Virus record (IMG/VR): IMGVR_UViG_3300047471_000478
Location: 1-25,252 of that record
Origin: a virus
Strand: one strand, 5' to 3'
Length of the DNA stretch: 25,252 nucleotides
Shown here: piece by piece, positions 1 through 5,168 of the stretch
Position numbering within the stretch: the stretch's first letter is position 1
Layout: each line of letters starts with the position of its first letter
Notes under the pieces: model-generated
Database searches by the model: none
What the model saw: the letters and a program-made list of their open reading frames with translations, nothing else
Told to the model about the DNA's origin: nothing
Position numbers and translations under genes: made by a program

Positions 1-555
1 GTCCGATGCGTCGCCCACGAGGGCCAGCCAGTCGCCCAGTTGCGACATCTTCACGCCGAACTTGGCTTCGGCTTCGAGCTCGGACCACACCGACCAGTCG
101 TGCGTGCGCAGCTGCTTCACGCCGGGCCGCAGAAGCTGCATCAGGTCCTTATCGGCGCTGCAGATGGCGACGGGGTGCCCACGGCGGATCGCTTCCTCGC
201 ACGCGGTCGCAATGACGTCGTCGGCCTCGAAGCCCTCCGACTCCCAAAGCAGGTAACCGTCCGCGCGCAGGCGCTCCTTGACCCGGTCAAGCGTGTCGTA
301 GAAGTCGTTGCCGAGCTTCTCCCGCTGCGCCTTGTACGTCGGGACAAGGTCTTTCCTCCAGCTCTTGCGCGAGTCGAGGCAGATGGCCGTCAGTGCGTTG
401 GGGTCTTTCTTCGCGCACCGGGTGACGGCGTCGAGCGTGGCGCTGAATGCGACCGATAGCGGCCCGTTTTCGTTAGCTCTCCAAGCGGGATGGAACAGCG
501 ACGAAAGGTCTATCAGCACCACGCGCTGCTTCGTTTCGACGGCTGCGGCGGTCAT
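1..555 (-). CDS. 5'-3' exonuclease / flap endonuclease (FEN, PIN-like), 3' end outside window
   Basis: Reading from the ATG at 555 gives 185 open codons running off the window edge. The order of motifs is that of phage and Pol I-type 5' nucleases: VLIDLSSLF with Asp16, CLDSRKSWRKDLVPTYKAQR (Asp61 plus the basic arch-side helix), EADDVIA (Glu110, Asp112, Asp113), CSADKDLMQLL (Asp135, Asp137) and the start of the helix-hairpin-helix, WLALVGDASD (Asp182, Asp185). These acidic residues are the known two-metal ligands of the family. The enzyme would remove 5' flaps and RNA primers during phage DNA replication. The start overlaps the MazG-like stop by four bases (ATGA), so translation is probably coupled. 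The missing C-terminus should hold the rest of the H3TH region. Identification is firm; the replication role is inferred from the family. Confidence 0.93.
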   Translation of the reverse strand, partial: MTAAAVETKQRVVLIDLSSLFHPAWRANENGPLSVAFSATLDAVTRCAKKDPNALTAICLDSRKSWRKDLVPTYKAQREKLGNDFYDTLDRVKERLRADGYLLWESEGFEADDVIATACEEAIRRGHPVAICSADKDLMQLLRPGVKQLRTHDWSVWSELEAEAKFGVKMSQLGDWLALVGDASD

Positions 556-941
556 TTTCCAGTCCTTTGCTTTTCGATCAGTCCAGCGATATCGGGCGGC
601 GTCCATCCCTCGGGCTTCGCTATTTTGGCGAGTCCCGGGATTCGCACCTTGGCCATGTTGGCGTCCGTAATGGCCTGAAACAGTGGCGCAGCGTCGATGC
701 CGAGCCGAACGAGACCGCCGAGGGCATAGAACAGGTCGTCCAGGTAGCCGTCGGCCAGGTCCGCAATGTTCCTGCGCCGAATCGCCGTCTCGATTTCGCT
801 GTGCTCGCTGTCCATCCATTCGAGCCGCAACGTGTGCTCGTCCCAATCAACTTGATCCTCGGTCAGCGGCGTTGACGGTTGCGGGCCGAAGAACTTTTCT
901 TGAAACGCGCGGACTAGGGCTTGTGCGTCGGAGATGGTCAT
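552..941 (-). CDS. MazG-like / PRA-PH-type nucleotide pyrophosphohydrolase
   Basis: A 129-residue all-alpha protein. The family pattern is visible: EWMDSEHSEI (Glu46, Glu49) then IADLADGYLDDLFYALG (Asp64, Asp68, Asp69), followed by GIDAAPLFQAITDANMAKV and a C-terminal WTPPDI. This matches MazG-like and phosphoribosyl-ATP pyrophosphohydrolase-like proteins, whose ExxE...D acidic residues bind Mg2+ and the nucleotide. Such proteins hydrolyse (d)NTPs or alter nucleotide pools; the substrate here is unknown. The start at 941 was chosen over an upstream ATG at 977 because it forms TAATG with the preceding stop. It sits directly before the FEN gene, which fits a DNA-metabolism pair at the distal end of the operon. 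Confidence 0.82.
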   Translation of the reverse strand: MTISDAQALVRAFQEKFFGPQPSTPLTEDQVDWDEHTLRLEWMDSEHSEIETAIRRRNIADLADGYLDDLFYALGGLVRLGIDAAPLFQAITDANMAKVRIPGLAKIAKPEGWTPPDIAGLIEKQRTGK

Positions 942-1144
942 TACCAGAACTTTCGAATGAAGTGATAAGCAACCCAAACGATTCCGGCCACAATGCCGAC
1001 GTTGAACATGATGACTAACGGCGCAGTTATGGCCGCAATACCGAACACCGTTCTCTGCCGGCGCTCAATATTGCGGTGAATCTCGCGCATGTTCATCATT
1101 GGAGCATCCTTGAATGGGTCATGGTTTTTGAATAGCATTTTCAT
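941..1144 (-). CDS. small single-TM membrane protein, unknown function
   Basis: A 67-residue protein with a charged N-terminal half (about 33 residues) and one strongly hydrophobic stretch, roughly residues 34-60, ending YHFIRKFW with basic residues after the membrane segment. This predicts an inner-membrane protein with a small cytoplasmic domain. The ATG at 1144 overlaps the preceding 42-aa ORF by ATGA. An in-frame ATG at 1138 is better spaced from GAAAGG, and a third at 1099 follows AAGGA by 7 bases, so the exact start is uncertain. No family recognised; small early phage membrane proteins often act on host functions, but nothing here shows which. Confidence 0.65.
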   Translation of the reverse strand: MKMLFKNHDPFKDAPMMNMREIHRNIERRQRTVFGIAAITAPLVIMFNVGIVAGIVWVAYHFIRKFW

Positions 1145-1269
1145 CCTTTCGTCATTTCAACCAAGTGCCGCCAACAGAAATCCCGCCATCTCGAAATCAG
1201 CGCGCCGAATCCGCAACGAATGAGCTTGATGGGCCGCGGGTCGCGATTGCGAATTGTGGGGCAGTTCAC
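1141..1269 (-). CDS. small hypothetical protein (42 aa), GTG start
   Basis: The gap between two clear genes is filled by an open frame of 42 codons starting with GTG at 1269. It overlaps the upstream stop by GTGA and ends in a TGA that overlaps the next ATG (ATGA). Both junctions follow the same four-base coupling used elsewhere in this operon, which is the main evidence that it is translated. The product is basic and aromatic-rich (for example SRWRDFCWRHL) with no recognised domain. It is too short for a confident coding call by composition. Confidence 0.5.
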   Translation of the reverse strand: MNCPTIRNRDPRPIKLIRCGFGALISRWRDFCWRHLVEMTKG

Positions 1270-1664
1270 GGCTTCACCCCATCGCGCCACATGAGCCGGC
1301 GCGCGAGCCGATTGCGCAATGCTTCGACACTGTCCCCGTCGTGATATCGGCAGGCCGATGGGTCATCGGGGTATCGGTTCACCGGCGCTGCGTCGCAGAG
1401 CTTGCAGCCTTGGCGCTTCCCGCCGATCACCCCCTTGGCGTACCGATCGCGGCGCGCGAAGATCAGGCGCATGGCCGCAGCGCGATAGGCGTTTCCGCGC
1501 CCCTGCATGTGACGAACCCGGATACGCCGCACCGTCTCGAAGTAGGTTCCATCTTCGTCGCCGACGAATTCCTGGCCGTCGTACTCCCACTCAATACGCC
1601 AGGACGTACGGACGACTTTCGTCACCTTCACGCGCGAAGGTGACCCAATCGGAGCCTTTGTCAT
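1266..1664 (-). CDS. hypothetical phage protein with C-terminal CxxC...CxxH zinc-like site
   Basis: A 132-residue product. The first 70 residues look like a beta-rich domain (TSWRIEWEYDGQEFVGDE). The C-terminal part is basic and helical and carries Cys87, Cys90, Cys105 and His108 in GCKLC...SACRYHDGD, a plausible single zinc site. The ATG at 1664 was chosen because it overlaps the upstream stop by ATGA; the open frame upstream of it is arginine-rich shadow sequence. Family not recognised. A small nucleic-acid-binding role is possible but is inference from the basic C-terminus and zinc-like site only. Confidence 0.75.
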   Translation of the reverse strand: MTKAPIGSPSRVKVTKVVRTSWRIEWEYDGQEFVGDEDGTYFETVRRIRVRHMQGRGNAYRAAAMRLIFARRDRYAKGVIGGKRQGCKLCDAAPVNRYPDDPSACRYHDGDSVEALRNRLARRLMWRDGVKP

Positions 1665-1882
1665 CGCCCCACCAAATGACTCAGCTCCCACGCAACCTTG
1701 CCGTACCACCCCGCGACGCCAGCCAGGACCAGCGACACCAGGAACGCCGTGCCGATCGAAACCAGCGCGATGCGACCGGCGCGATTGAGGATGTGGTGCA
1801 CGTCCATGTGGTGCGACCAGCACATCCCAATCGCCGAGCGCGAGCACCAGAAGCAACGGCGCCGCATGAACCAGCCGATCAT
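1661..1882 (-). CDS. small membrane protein, unknown function
   Basis: A 73-residue protein with a basic, Cys/Trp/His-rich N-terminus (residues 1-35) followed by one transmembrane helix, about residues 36-60 (ALVSIGTAFLVSLVLAGVAG). Positive charges before the helix suggest an N-in orientation. Both ends overlap neighbours by ATGA, so it is translated in series with them. No family recognised. It is the second single-TM small protein in this operon. Confidence 0.68.
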   Translation of the reverse strand: MIGWFMRRRCFWCSRSAIGMCWSHHMDVHHILNRAGRIALVSIGTAFLVSLVLAGVAGWYGKVAWELSHLVGR

Positions 1883-2184
1883 TGCTGCACCTCGAATTTG
1901 AACGGCCCGAACCGATCATTGAGCCAGAACTCACCCGTCGTTCGATCGACCCTAGAGACGAAGTCGCCGACGCGCGGCGAGCCGTTCTCGCGCTTCAGTT
2001 CCTTGATGACGTGGGACATGGCAGCCGAGCAGGTGTCTGCCGTCGCGGGCTGAACAATCTCGGCCATTGCGTGTGCGTAGCCGTCGGTGGCTACGATCTT
2101 CGCCGTCCCGTCGTTCATCGTGAGCAGCCATGCCTCGACGCCGCCGGGCAGGTACTTGTCTGGCATCTTCTTCGGGAGTCTCAC
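1879..2184 (-). CDS. hypothetical phage protein (101 aa), GTG start
   Basis: Starting at GTG 2184 the product begins MRLPKKMPDKYLPGGVEAWL and ends FGPFKFEVQQ. The GTG overlaps the stop of the 55-aa zinc protein by GTGA. Sequence upstream in this frame is arginine-rich and belongs to the neighbour's other frame, so the longer reading was rejected. An internal ATG (MPDKY) is a weaker alternative. Mixed alpha/beta composition with no recognised catalytic motif. Its stop overlaps the following ATG by four bases. Confidence 0.72.
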   Translation of the reverse strand: MRLPKKMPDKYLPGGVEAWLLTMNDGTAKIVATDGYAHAMAEIVQPATADTCSAAMSHVIKELKRENGSPRVGDFVSRVDRTTGEFWLNDRFGPFKFEVQQ

Positions 2185-2348
2185 GTTCGCACCACCGCTC
2201 GCGACCCGTTGCACTTGTCGCAGACCTCGCCGCTCTCGTACCTCAGCTCCTCGTCGCACTCGGTACACCGTGGTGGTCGCGGATCGCACCCGTCGCAGCT
2301 GCAGCCGTAGCCGTGCTGCAACTCGTACCACTCGTCCCAGCCGCTCAC
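2181..2348 (-). CDS. small Cys-rich zinc-ribbon-like protein (55 aa), GTG start
   Basis: The open frame starts at GTG 2348, overlapping the preceding stop (GTGA), and ends at TGA 2181-2183, overlapping the next GTG. The 55 residues contain seven cysteines: GCSCDGC (16, 18, 21), RCTEC (28, 31) and VCDKC (43, 46). The last two CxxC pairs, separated by eleven residues, form a classic four-Cys zinc-ribbon spacing. The acidic, aromatic N-terminus SGWDEWYEL has no assigned role. Probably a small metal-binding protein; partner unknown. Confidence 0.65.
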   Translation of the reverse strand: MSGWDEWYELQHGYGCSCDGCDPRPPRCTECDEELRYESGEVCDKCNGSRAVVRT

Positions 2349-2683
2349 GACGCCCCCAGTGCGCCAAGCGCCTTGAGCGCCCGTTCGGCATAGCGGCTAG
2401 CAGTGCGCGGCGCGCCAGCCCGCGCCGCCGACAAACACGCCTGCGTCGCCTGTATCGCGCGGCGCCTGCGGTCCTCAAGGTCCAGGATGGTCGCCTCCAT
2501 CAGGGCGCGATCGAAGAAGTCCGAATCAATCGGCTTGCCAGGGGCCTTCGTCGCTTCGAACTCGCGCGCTTCCCGTGAGCCTGGCGCGATGTACGACTCA
2601 CAGGACGACTCGGGCATCGCATGCAGGACACAGGTGATGCCGCAGCGTGCGCAGAAGGGATTGTGACGGGGTTTCGAGTTCAT
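2345..2683 (-). CDS. hypothetical protein with N-terminal CxxC, helical C-terminus
   Basis: A 112-residue product starting at ATG 2683, preceded by TGAGG six bases upstream. The N-terminus has FCARCGITC (Cys11, Cys14, Cys18), His21 and Cys29, which could bind one zinc ion. Residues 55-112 form a long amphipathic helical stretch (MEATILDLEDRRRRAIQATQ, then an alanine-rich tail). The frame upstream of 2683 is shadow sequence and was excluded. No family recognised. It lies just after two stem-loops and is followed by an overlapping GTG start. Confidence 0.7.
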   Translation of the reverse strand: MNSKPRHNPFCARCGITCVLHAMPESSCESYIAPGSREAREFEATKAPGKPIDSDFFDRALMEATILDLEDRRRRAIQATQACLSAARAGAPRTASRYAERALKALGALGAS

Positions 2684-2698
2684 TGTTGGCCTCATCAG

Positions 2699-2739
2699 GC
2701 GCCGAGTTACGGCGCGACCGGCCGAAGCCGGTTTCGGCC
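2699..2739 (-). promoter_or_regulatory. two tandem stem-loops between early genes
   Basis: Directly after the stop of the 60-aa gene, the minus strand carries a 7-bp perfect stem GGCCGAA/TTCGGCC with a 6-base loop (2720-2739). Four bases later comes a 6-bp perfect stem GCGCCG/CGGCGC with a 5-base loop (2699-2715). There is no T-run after either stem, so they are not a canonical intrinsic terminator. They could act as an attenuator, an mRNA processing site or a 3'-end stabiliser that separates expression of the first gene from the rest of the operon. The stems are seen; the function is inferred. Confidence 0.45.
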
Positions 2740-2922
2740 TTACGCAGCCTTGATCTCGACCGGCGTACCCAGCGCGGTCATGCGTGCCGCGCACATCTCC
2801 GCGATGGCCGTGCGCGAGTCGCCGAGAGCGCGAAACTCGGCCATGTCCATCTTGCGGCCCGGGCCGCCGTCGAACTCGCCCTCGAAGTACGCCTTGATCG
2901 CCGAAACACTGTTCATCTCCAT
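2740..2922 (-). CDS. small hypothetical protein (60 aa), first gene of leftward operon
   Basis: The start was placed at the ATG at 2922 because GGAGG lies five bases upstream (2928-2932). That Shine-Dalgarno sequence overlaps another in-frame ATG at 2934, which would add four residues but has no ribosome site of its own. The product begins MEMNSVSAIKAYFEGEFDGG and ends TPVEIKAA; it is small, mildly acidic and probably helical. It is the first gene downstream of the operator-like repeats at 2936-2997, so it should be under control of the neighbouring regulator if that model is right. Family not recognised. Confidence 0.66.
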   Translation of the reverse strand: MEMNSVSAIKAYFEGEFDGGPGRKMDMAEFRALGDSRTAIAEMCAARMTALGTPVEIKAA

Positions 2923-2935
2923 CGAAGCCTCCATA

Positions 2936-2997
2936 AGTGAACACTAGCAACTGTTCACACCGCTAGCAAGCGGAAAAGTGAACACTCGCCACTTTTC
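2936..2997 (-). promoter_or_regulatory. operator-like repeat cluster upstream of leftward operon
   Basis: The 75-bp gap between the regulator stop and the 60-aa gene contains AGTGAACACT twice, exactly (2936-2945 and 2977-2986), 41 bases apart or about four helical turns. TGTTCAC at 2952-2958 forms an inverted repeat with GTGAACA at 2937-2943 (8-base spacer). A second perfect 8-bp inverted repeat, GAAAAGTG/CACTTTTC (2973-2980 and 2990-2997), starts at the regulator stop codon and might also work as a weak terminator. TTGCTAG occurs twice in the same stretch on the minus strand. No convincing -35/-10 pair was found. The same GTGAAC motif recurs inside the regulator gene, pointing to a shared repressor or activator. 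Confidence 0.6.
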
Positions 2998-3444
2998 TTA
3001 GGAGAGACCGCCCGGCCAGTGCTTCGAGTCGGCCGGCCAGCCGGTCAGCTCTTCGATCTCTTCGGCCCGGTCACGCGGAATAGGCCGCGGGTTATCGGCT
3101 CGGCGCTGCATGGAAAGCAGAGACACGCTACACTTCAGCCGCTTGGCCAGACTGCGCAGCGTGAACCCCTTAGGCTTGACCGACCTGATAACCTCGATGA
3201 ATGGGTCAGCCGACCGGCCTTTACTGATGGCGATGCGAGATTCGAGTTGCATCTGTTCACTACGAGTGTTAACACTTGAACGGTGAACAGGCAAGCGATG
3301 TTCTTCCGCGACCGCCTCGAAAAGCTCGGCCTGCGCCTTGAGCAAAGCCTCCAGCGCAGCATCTTCGGCCTTCAGCATCGCGGCGGCTTTGTCGCGACGG
3401 GCAGTGGCGCGGGCAACCTCTTTATCGAGCGGACGACGGGGCAC
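2998..3444 (-). CDS. helix-turn-helix DNA-binding regulator (phage repressor/Cro-like)
   Basis: A 148-residue product from GTG 3444. Residues 5-48 form a charged coiled-coil-like helix (LEALLKAQAELFEAVAEE). After a linker, residues 94-117 read as a helix-turn-helix: FTLRSLAKRLKCSVSLLSMQ. The C-terminus RPIPRDRAEEIEELTGWPA resembles small phage and Cro-type regulators. A dimerising coil plus HTH fits a transcription switch. Its linker is encoded by a nested palindrome (3253-3290) sharing the motif found upstream of the leftward operon, so self-regulation is likely. No good ribosome site precedes 3444. An alternative start at ATG 3252, just downstream of that palindrome, would leave an 84-residue protein made mainly of the HTH part; codon use before it still looks coding. 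Confident about HTH, less about start and polarity. Confidence 0.72.
   Translation of the reverse strand: MPRRPLDKEVARATARRDKAAAMLKAEDAALEALLKAQAELFEAVAEEHRLPVHRSSVNTRSEQMQLESRIAISKGRSADPFIEVIRSVKPKGFTLRSLAKRLKCSVSLLSMQRRADNPRPIPRDRAEEIEELTGWPADSKHWPGGLS
3253..3290. promoter_or_regulatory. nested palindromic operator candidate inside regulator gene
   Basis: Outer arms CTGTTCAC (3253-3260) and GTGAACAG (3283-3290) are perfect reverse complements. Between them lies AGTGTTAACACT (3265-3276), a perfect 12-bp palindrome whose centre is within one base of that of the outer arms. The elements repeat the GTGAAC/AACACT motif of the cluster at 2936-2997. Such a concentric dyad is unusual in coding sequence and suggests a binding site for a dimeric or tetrameric regulator. 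On the plus strand, TTGAAC (3277) and TGTTCT 17 bases later could be a weak promoter for the rightward operon; this part is speculative. Confidence 0.6.
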
Positions 3445-3458
3445 GTCGGGAAGGTAGC

Positions 3459-3980
3459 ATGATCAGCCTGGACGCGATGCCGATACAGCTAGGAAGCCGA
3501 GAGGAGTTCGCCTGGGTGAGCCCGGAGGATTGGCTTCTCGTTAATACGTGCGGCTGGCGACGCCGCATAAGCGGCCTTCGGGTCTACGCCGCCAGCCACC
3601 ATCGCCGCTGCGGCCATGGACGCCACGAAGGCGACCTGCATCGTTTTGTCGGTGCTCTTATGGGTATGTCCGGCGCTCGCATCATGGATCATCGCGACGG
3701 CAATGGCCTGAACAATACCAGGCAGAATCTTCGCTCCGCCACCAGGGCGCAAAACAACTCCAATCGAAGACCCAATCTATCAAACCGTGTCGGCCTTAAG
3801 GGCGTTAGGCGCTGTGGCCTTAGGTTTCTGGCTCAGATAACAGTCTCAAAAAGGAATCGCTATCTAGGCCTTTTTGTTACGGCCGAAGCAGCTGCCAGGG
3901 TTTACGACGCATGGGCCAAAGCCGCGTTCGGCGAGTTCGCATGGATCAACTACCCGGAGGGAATCAATGGACAAGGTTAA
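3459..3980 (+). CDS. HNH homing endonuclease with AP2 DNA-binding domain
   Basis: A 173-residue protein with GGGAAGG four bases before the ATG. The HNH part shows DLHRFV (His61), IMDHRDGNGLNN (Asp77, His78, Asn82, Asn86) and TRQNLR (Asn90), the usual betabeta-alpha-metal order. The AP2-like part, residues 108-165, reads GLKGVRRCGLRFLAQITVSK then RYLGLFVTAEAAARVYDAWA and FGEFAWINYP, the three-strand-plus-helix DNA-binding fold. Free-standing genes of this type cut and invade homologous phage loci. It starts 14 bp from the divergent regulator start and overlaps the next gene by 14 bases. The stretch around 3760-3890 is less GC-rich than its surroundings, consistent with recent acquisition. Confidence 0.92.
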   Translation: MISLDAMPIQLGSREEFAWVSPEDWLLVNTCGWRRRISGLRVYAASHHRRCGHGRHEGDLHRFVGALMGMSGARIMDHRDGNGLNNTRQNLRSATRAQNNSNRRPNLSNRVGLKGVRRCGLRFLAQITVSKRNRYLGLFVTAEAAARVYDAWAKAAFGEFAWINYPEGINGQG

Positions 3981-4620
3981 TGACGTCCCCGCAGCCGCCC
4001 CGCTCGCGGCCGACAGGACGAAGTGCCGTTGGTACTGCGGTATGACGATGAACGCCATTTATGAGGACGACCGCCAGGTAATCCTGGGCGAGAAGTTCCA
4101 TGCTTACGATCCGCGCACGAACGCCGACCAGCGTTGGTGCTCTGCCGCCTGCCGTGACGCCCGCCTCCCTCCCCTCGCGGCGCAGTCGGCCGAGACCGCT
4201 CATGATGAATGTTGCGAACCTGGATGTTCTACTAGCTGCCCGGCGCGTAAGCCCGCCCCGCAACCCGCCCCGGCGTGCGCGCATGGATGCAGTGACACAC
4301 AGGCGAACACGGCGTGCCCGACGCACGGCAAGCCCGCCCCGGCGAAGCCTATGCAGCTCCCGCCACAGCGCACCGATTGCGCTGACTGCGGAGGCCCACA
4401 TGCGGCAGCGGCGTGTCCTGGACGTCCTGCGGTCCCGTCGTGCATGCGCCCAGGCCTCGGATACGTCGAATGCGACGGCATCGTCAACGGCGGTCTCTGT
4501 GAGTCGCACGCGATGCTGTCGCGGATGTCGGTCGGCAAGCCTGCACGCGTTGAAGGACTGCGCCGACTCGGTCACATCGCCGGCATGCACGACGACGACC
4601 TAATTGGAGGTGCGCGGTGA
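3967..4620 (+). CDS. cysteine-rich putative zinc-binding protein (217 aa)
   Basis: The start at ATG 3967 follows CCGGAGG by six bases. The 217 residues contain 17 cysteines. The N-terminal half has KCRWYCG (20, 24) and RWCSAACRDA (58, 62), a four-Cys site like those in small phage zinc proteins. The middle has Cys pairs linked by Ala/Pro-rich spacers (ECCEPGC, ACAHGCSD, ACPTHGKP), and the C-terminal third has DCADCGGPHAAAAC and isolated cysteines. The alternation of compact Cys motifs with PAPQPAPA-like linkers suggests several small metal sites on a flexible string. No enzymatic motif seen. It is translationally coupled to the next Cys-rich gene (GTGA). Confidence 0.78.
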   Translation: MDKVNDVPAAAPLAADRTKCRWYCGMTMNAIYEDDRQVILGEKFHAYDPRTNADQRWCSAACRDARLPPLAAQSAETAHDECCEPGCSTSCPARKPAPQPAPACAHGCSDTQANTACPTHGKPAPAKPMQLPPQRTDCADCGGPHAAAACPGRPAVPSCMRPGLGYVECDGIVNGGLCESHAMLSRMSVGKPARVEGLRRLGHIAGMHDDDLIGGAR

Positions 4621-5168
4621 GCGACAACGACGTTTGCGGCAAGCCGCTGTGCCGTCAGATTCGACGGGCGCACGTCTGGACGAATCACACCATCGCCCAC
4701 GCCTTCGTCGAACCCGTCCCCGCGCCCCAACCGCCAGCCGACGCGACGAGTCCTAACGACAAATGCGCCGGGACATGTGTCGACGGCGGTCTCTGTGGCT
4801 ACGTCAGGCGCGCTCACGGGAAGGAGCTGGGACAAATCGGTCATCGCTTCGTCGAGCCCAAGCCAGACGACCCACCCGTCACGGGCGATGGGGATGCGGC
4901 TGAGTTAGATCGACTGGTTGAGGATGCGGTCATGTCGATGAACGTGAGGCCATATCATTCGACAAGGCAGGCGATGGACAATCTCGCATACGAAGCCTAC
5001 GCCGCCGGTATCGCCCGAGGGCGCGCTCTCGGGGCGAGGGAAGAAAGGGCCGACATCATCCGCGATGCACATGAGTCGCACTGCTATTGCTGCCCGGGAC
5101 GGCCGAGGTGTCCAATCTGCGAATTCGCCGACGCCATCGCCCGTCGCGCAGGGAGGGGAACGCCATGA
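4617..5168 (+). CDS. zinc-binding protein with C-C-H / HAFVEP repeats (183 aa)
   Basis: GTG start overlapping the preceding stop (GTGA). Residues 7-33 carry Cys7, Cys12, His19 and His28 ending HAFVEP. Residues 50-81 repeat the pattern: Cys50, Cys54, Cys60, GYVRRAH (His67), then GHRFVEP (His76). The duplicated C-C-H-HxFVEP unit recurs in the next gene. The middle (95-155) is helical and charged. The C-terminus has HCYCCPGRPRCPIC (Cys156, 158, 159, 165, 168), a dense four- or five-Cys knuckle. The ligand pattern suggests several small zinc modules, perhaps for nucleic acid or protein binding; actual targets are unknown. It ends ATGA over the next start. Confidence 0.78.
   Translation: MSDNDVCGKPLCRQIRRAHVWTNHTIAHAFVEPVPAPQPPADATSPNDKCAGTCVDGGLCGYVRRAHGKELGQIGHRFVEPKPDDPPVTGDGDAAELDRLVEDAVMSMNVRPYHSTRQAMDNLAYEAYAAGIARGRALGAREERADIIRDAHESHCYCCPGRPRCPICEFADAIARRAGRGTP

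Noticed and set aside
2640-2700. CTGATGAG...CGAAAC resembling a hammerhead ribozyme core on the minus strand
   Set aside because: Only two weak base pairs are possible for stem II and no stem III or cleavage-site partner is present; it overlaps a ribosome site and start codon, so it is coincidental.
2973-2997. GAAAAGTG/CACTTTTC hairpin as a strong terminator for the regulator
   Set aside because: The stem is AT-rich and no clean T-run follows; it is kept only as a possible weak terminator within the operator cluster.
2998-3252. Annotating the regulator only from ATG 3252
   Set aside because: Codon use and a convincing coiled coil continue upstream to 3444, and no ribosome site precedes 3252; retained as an alternative isoform only.
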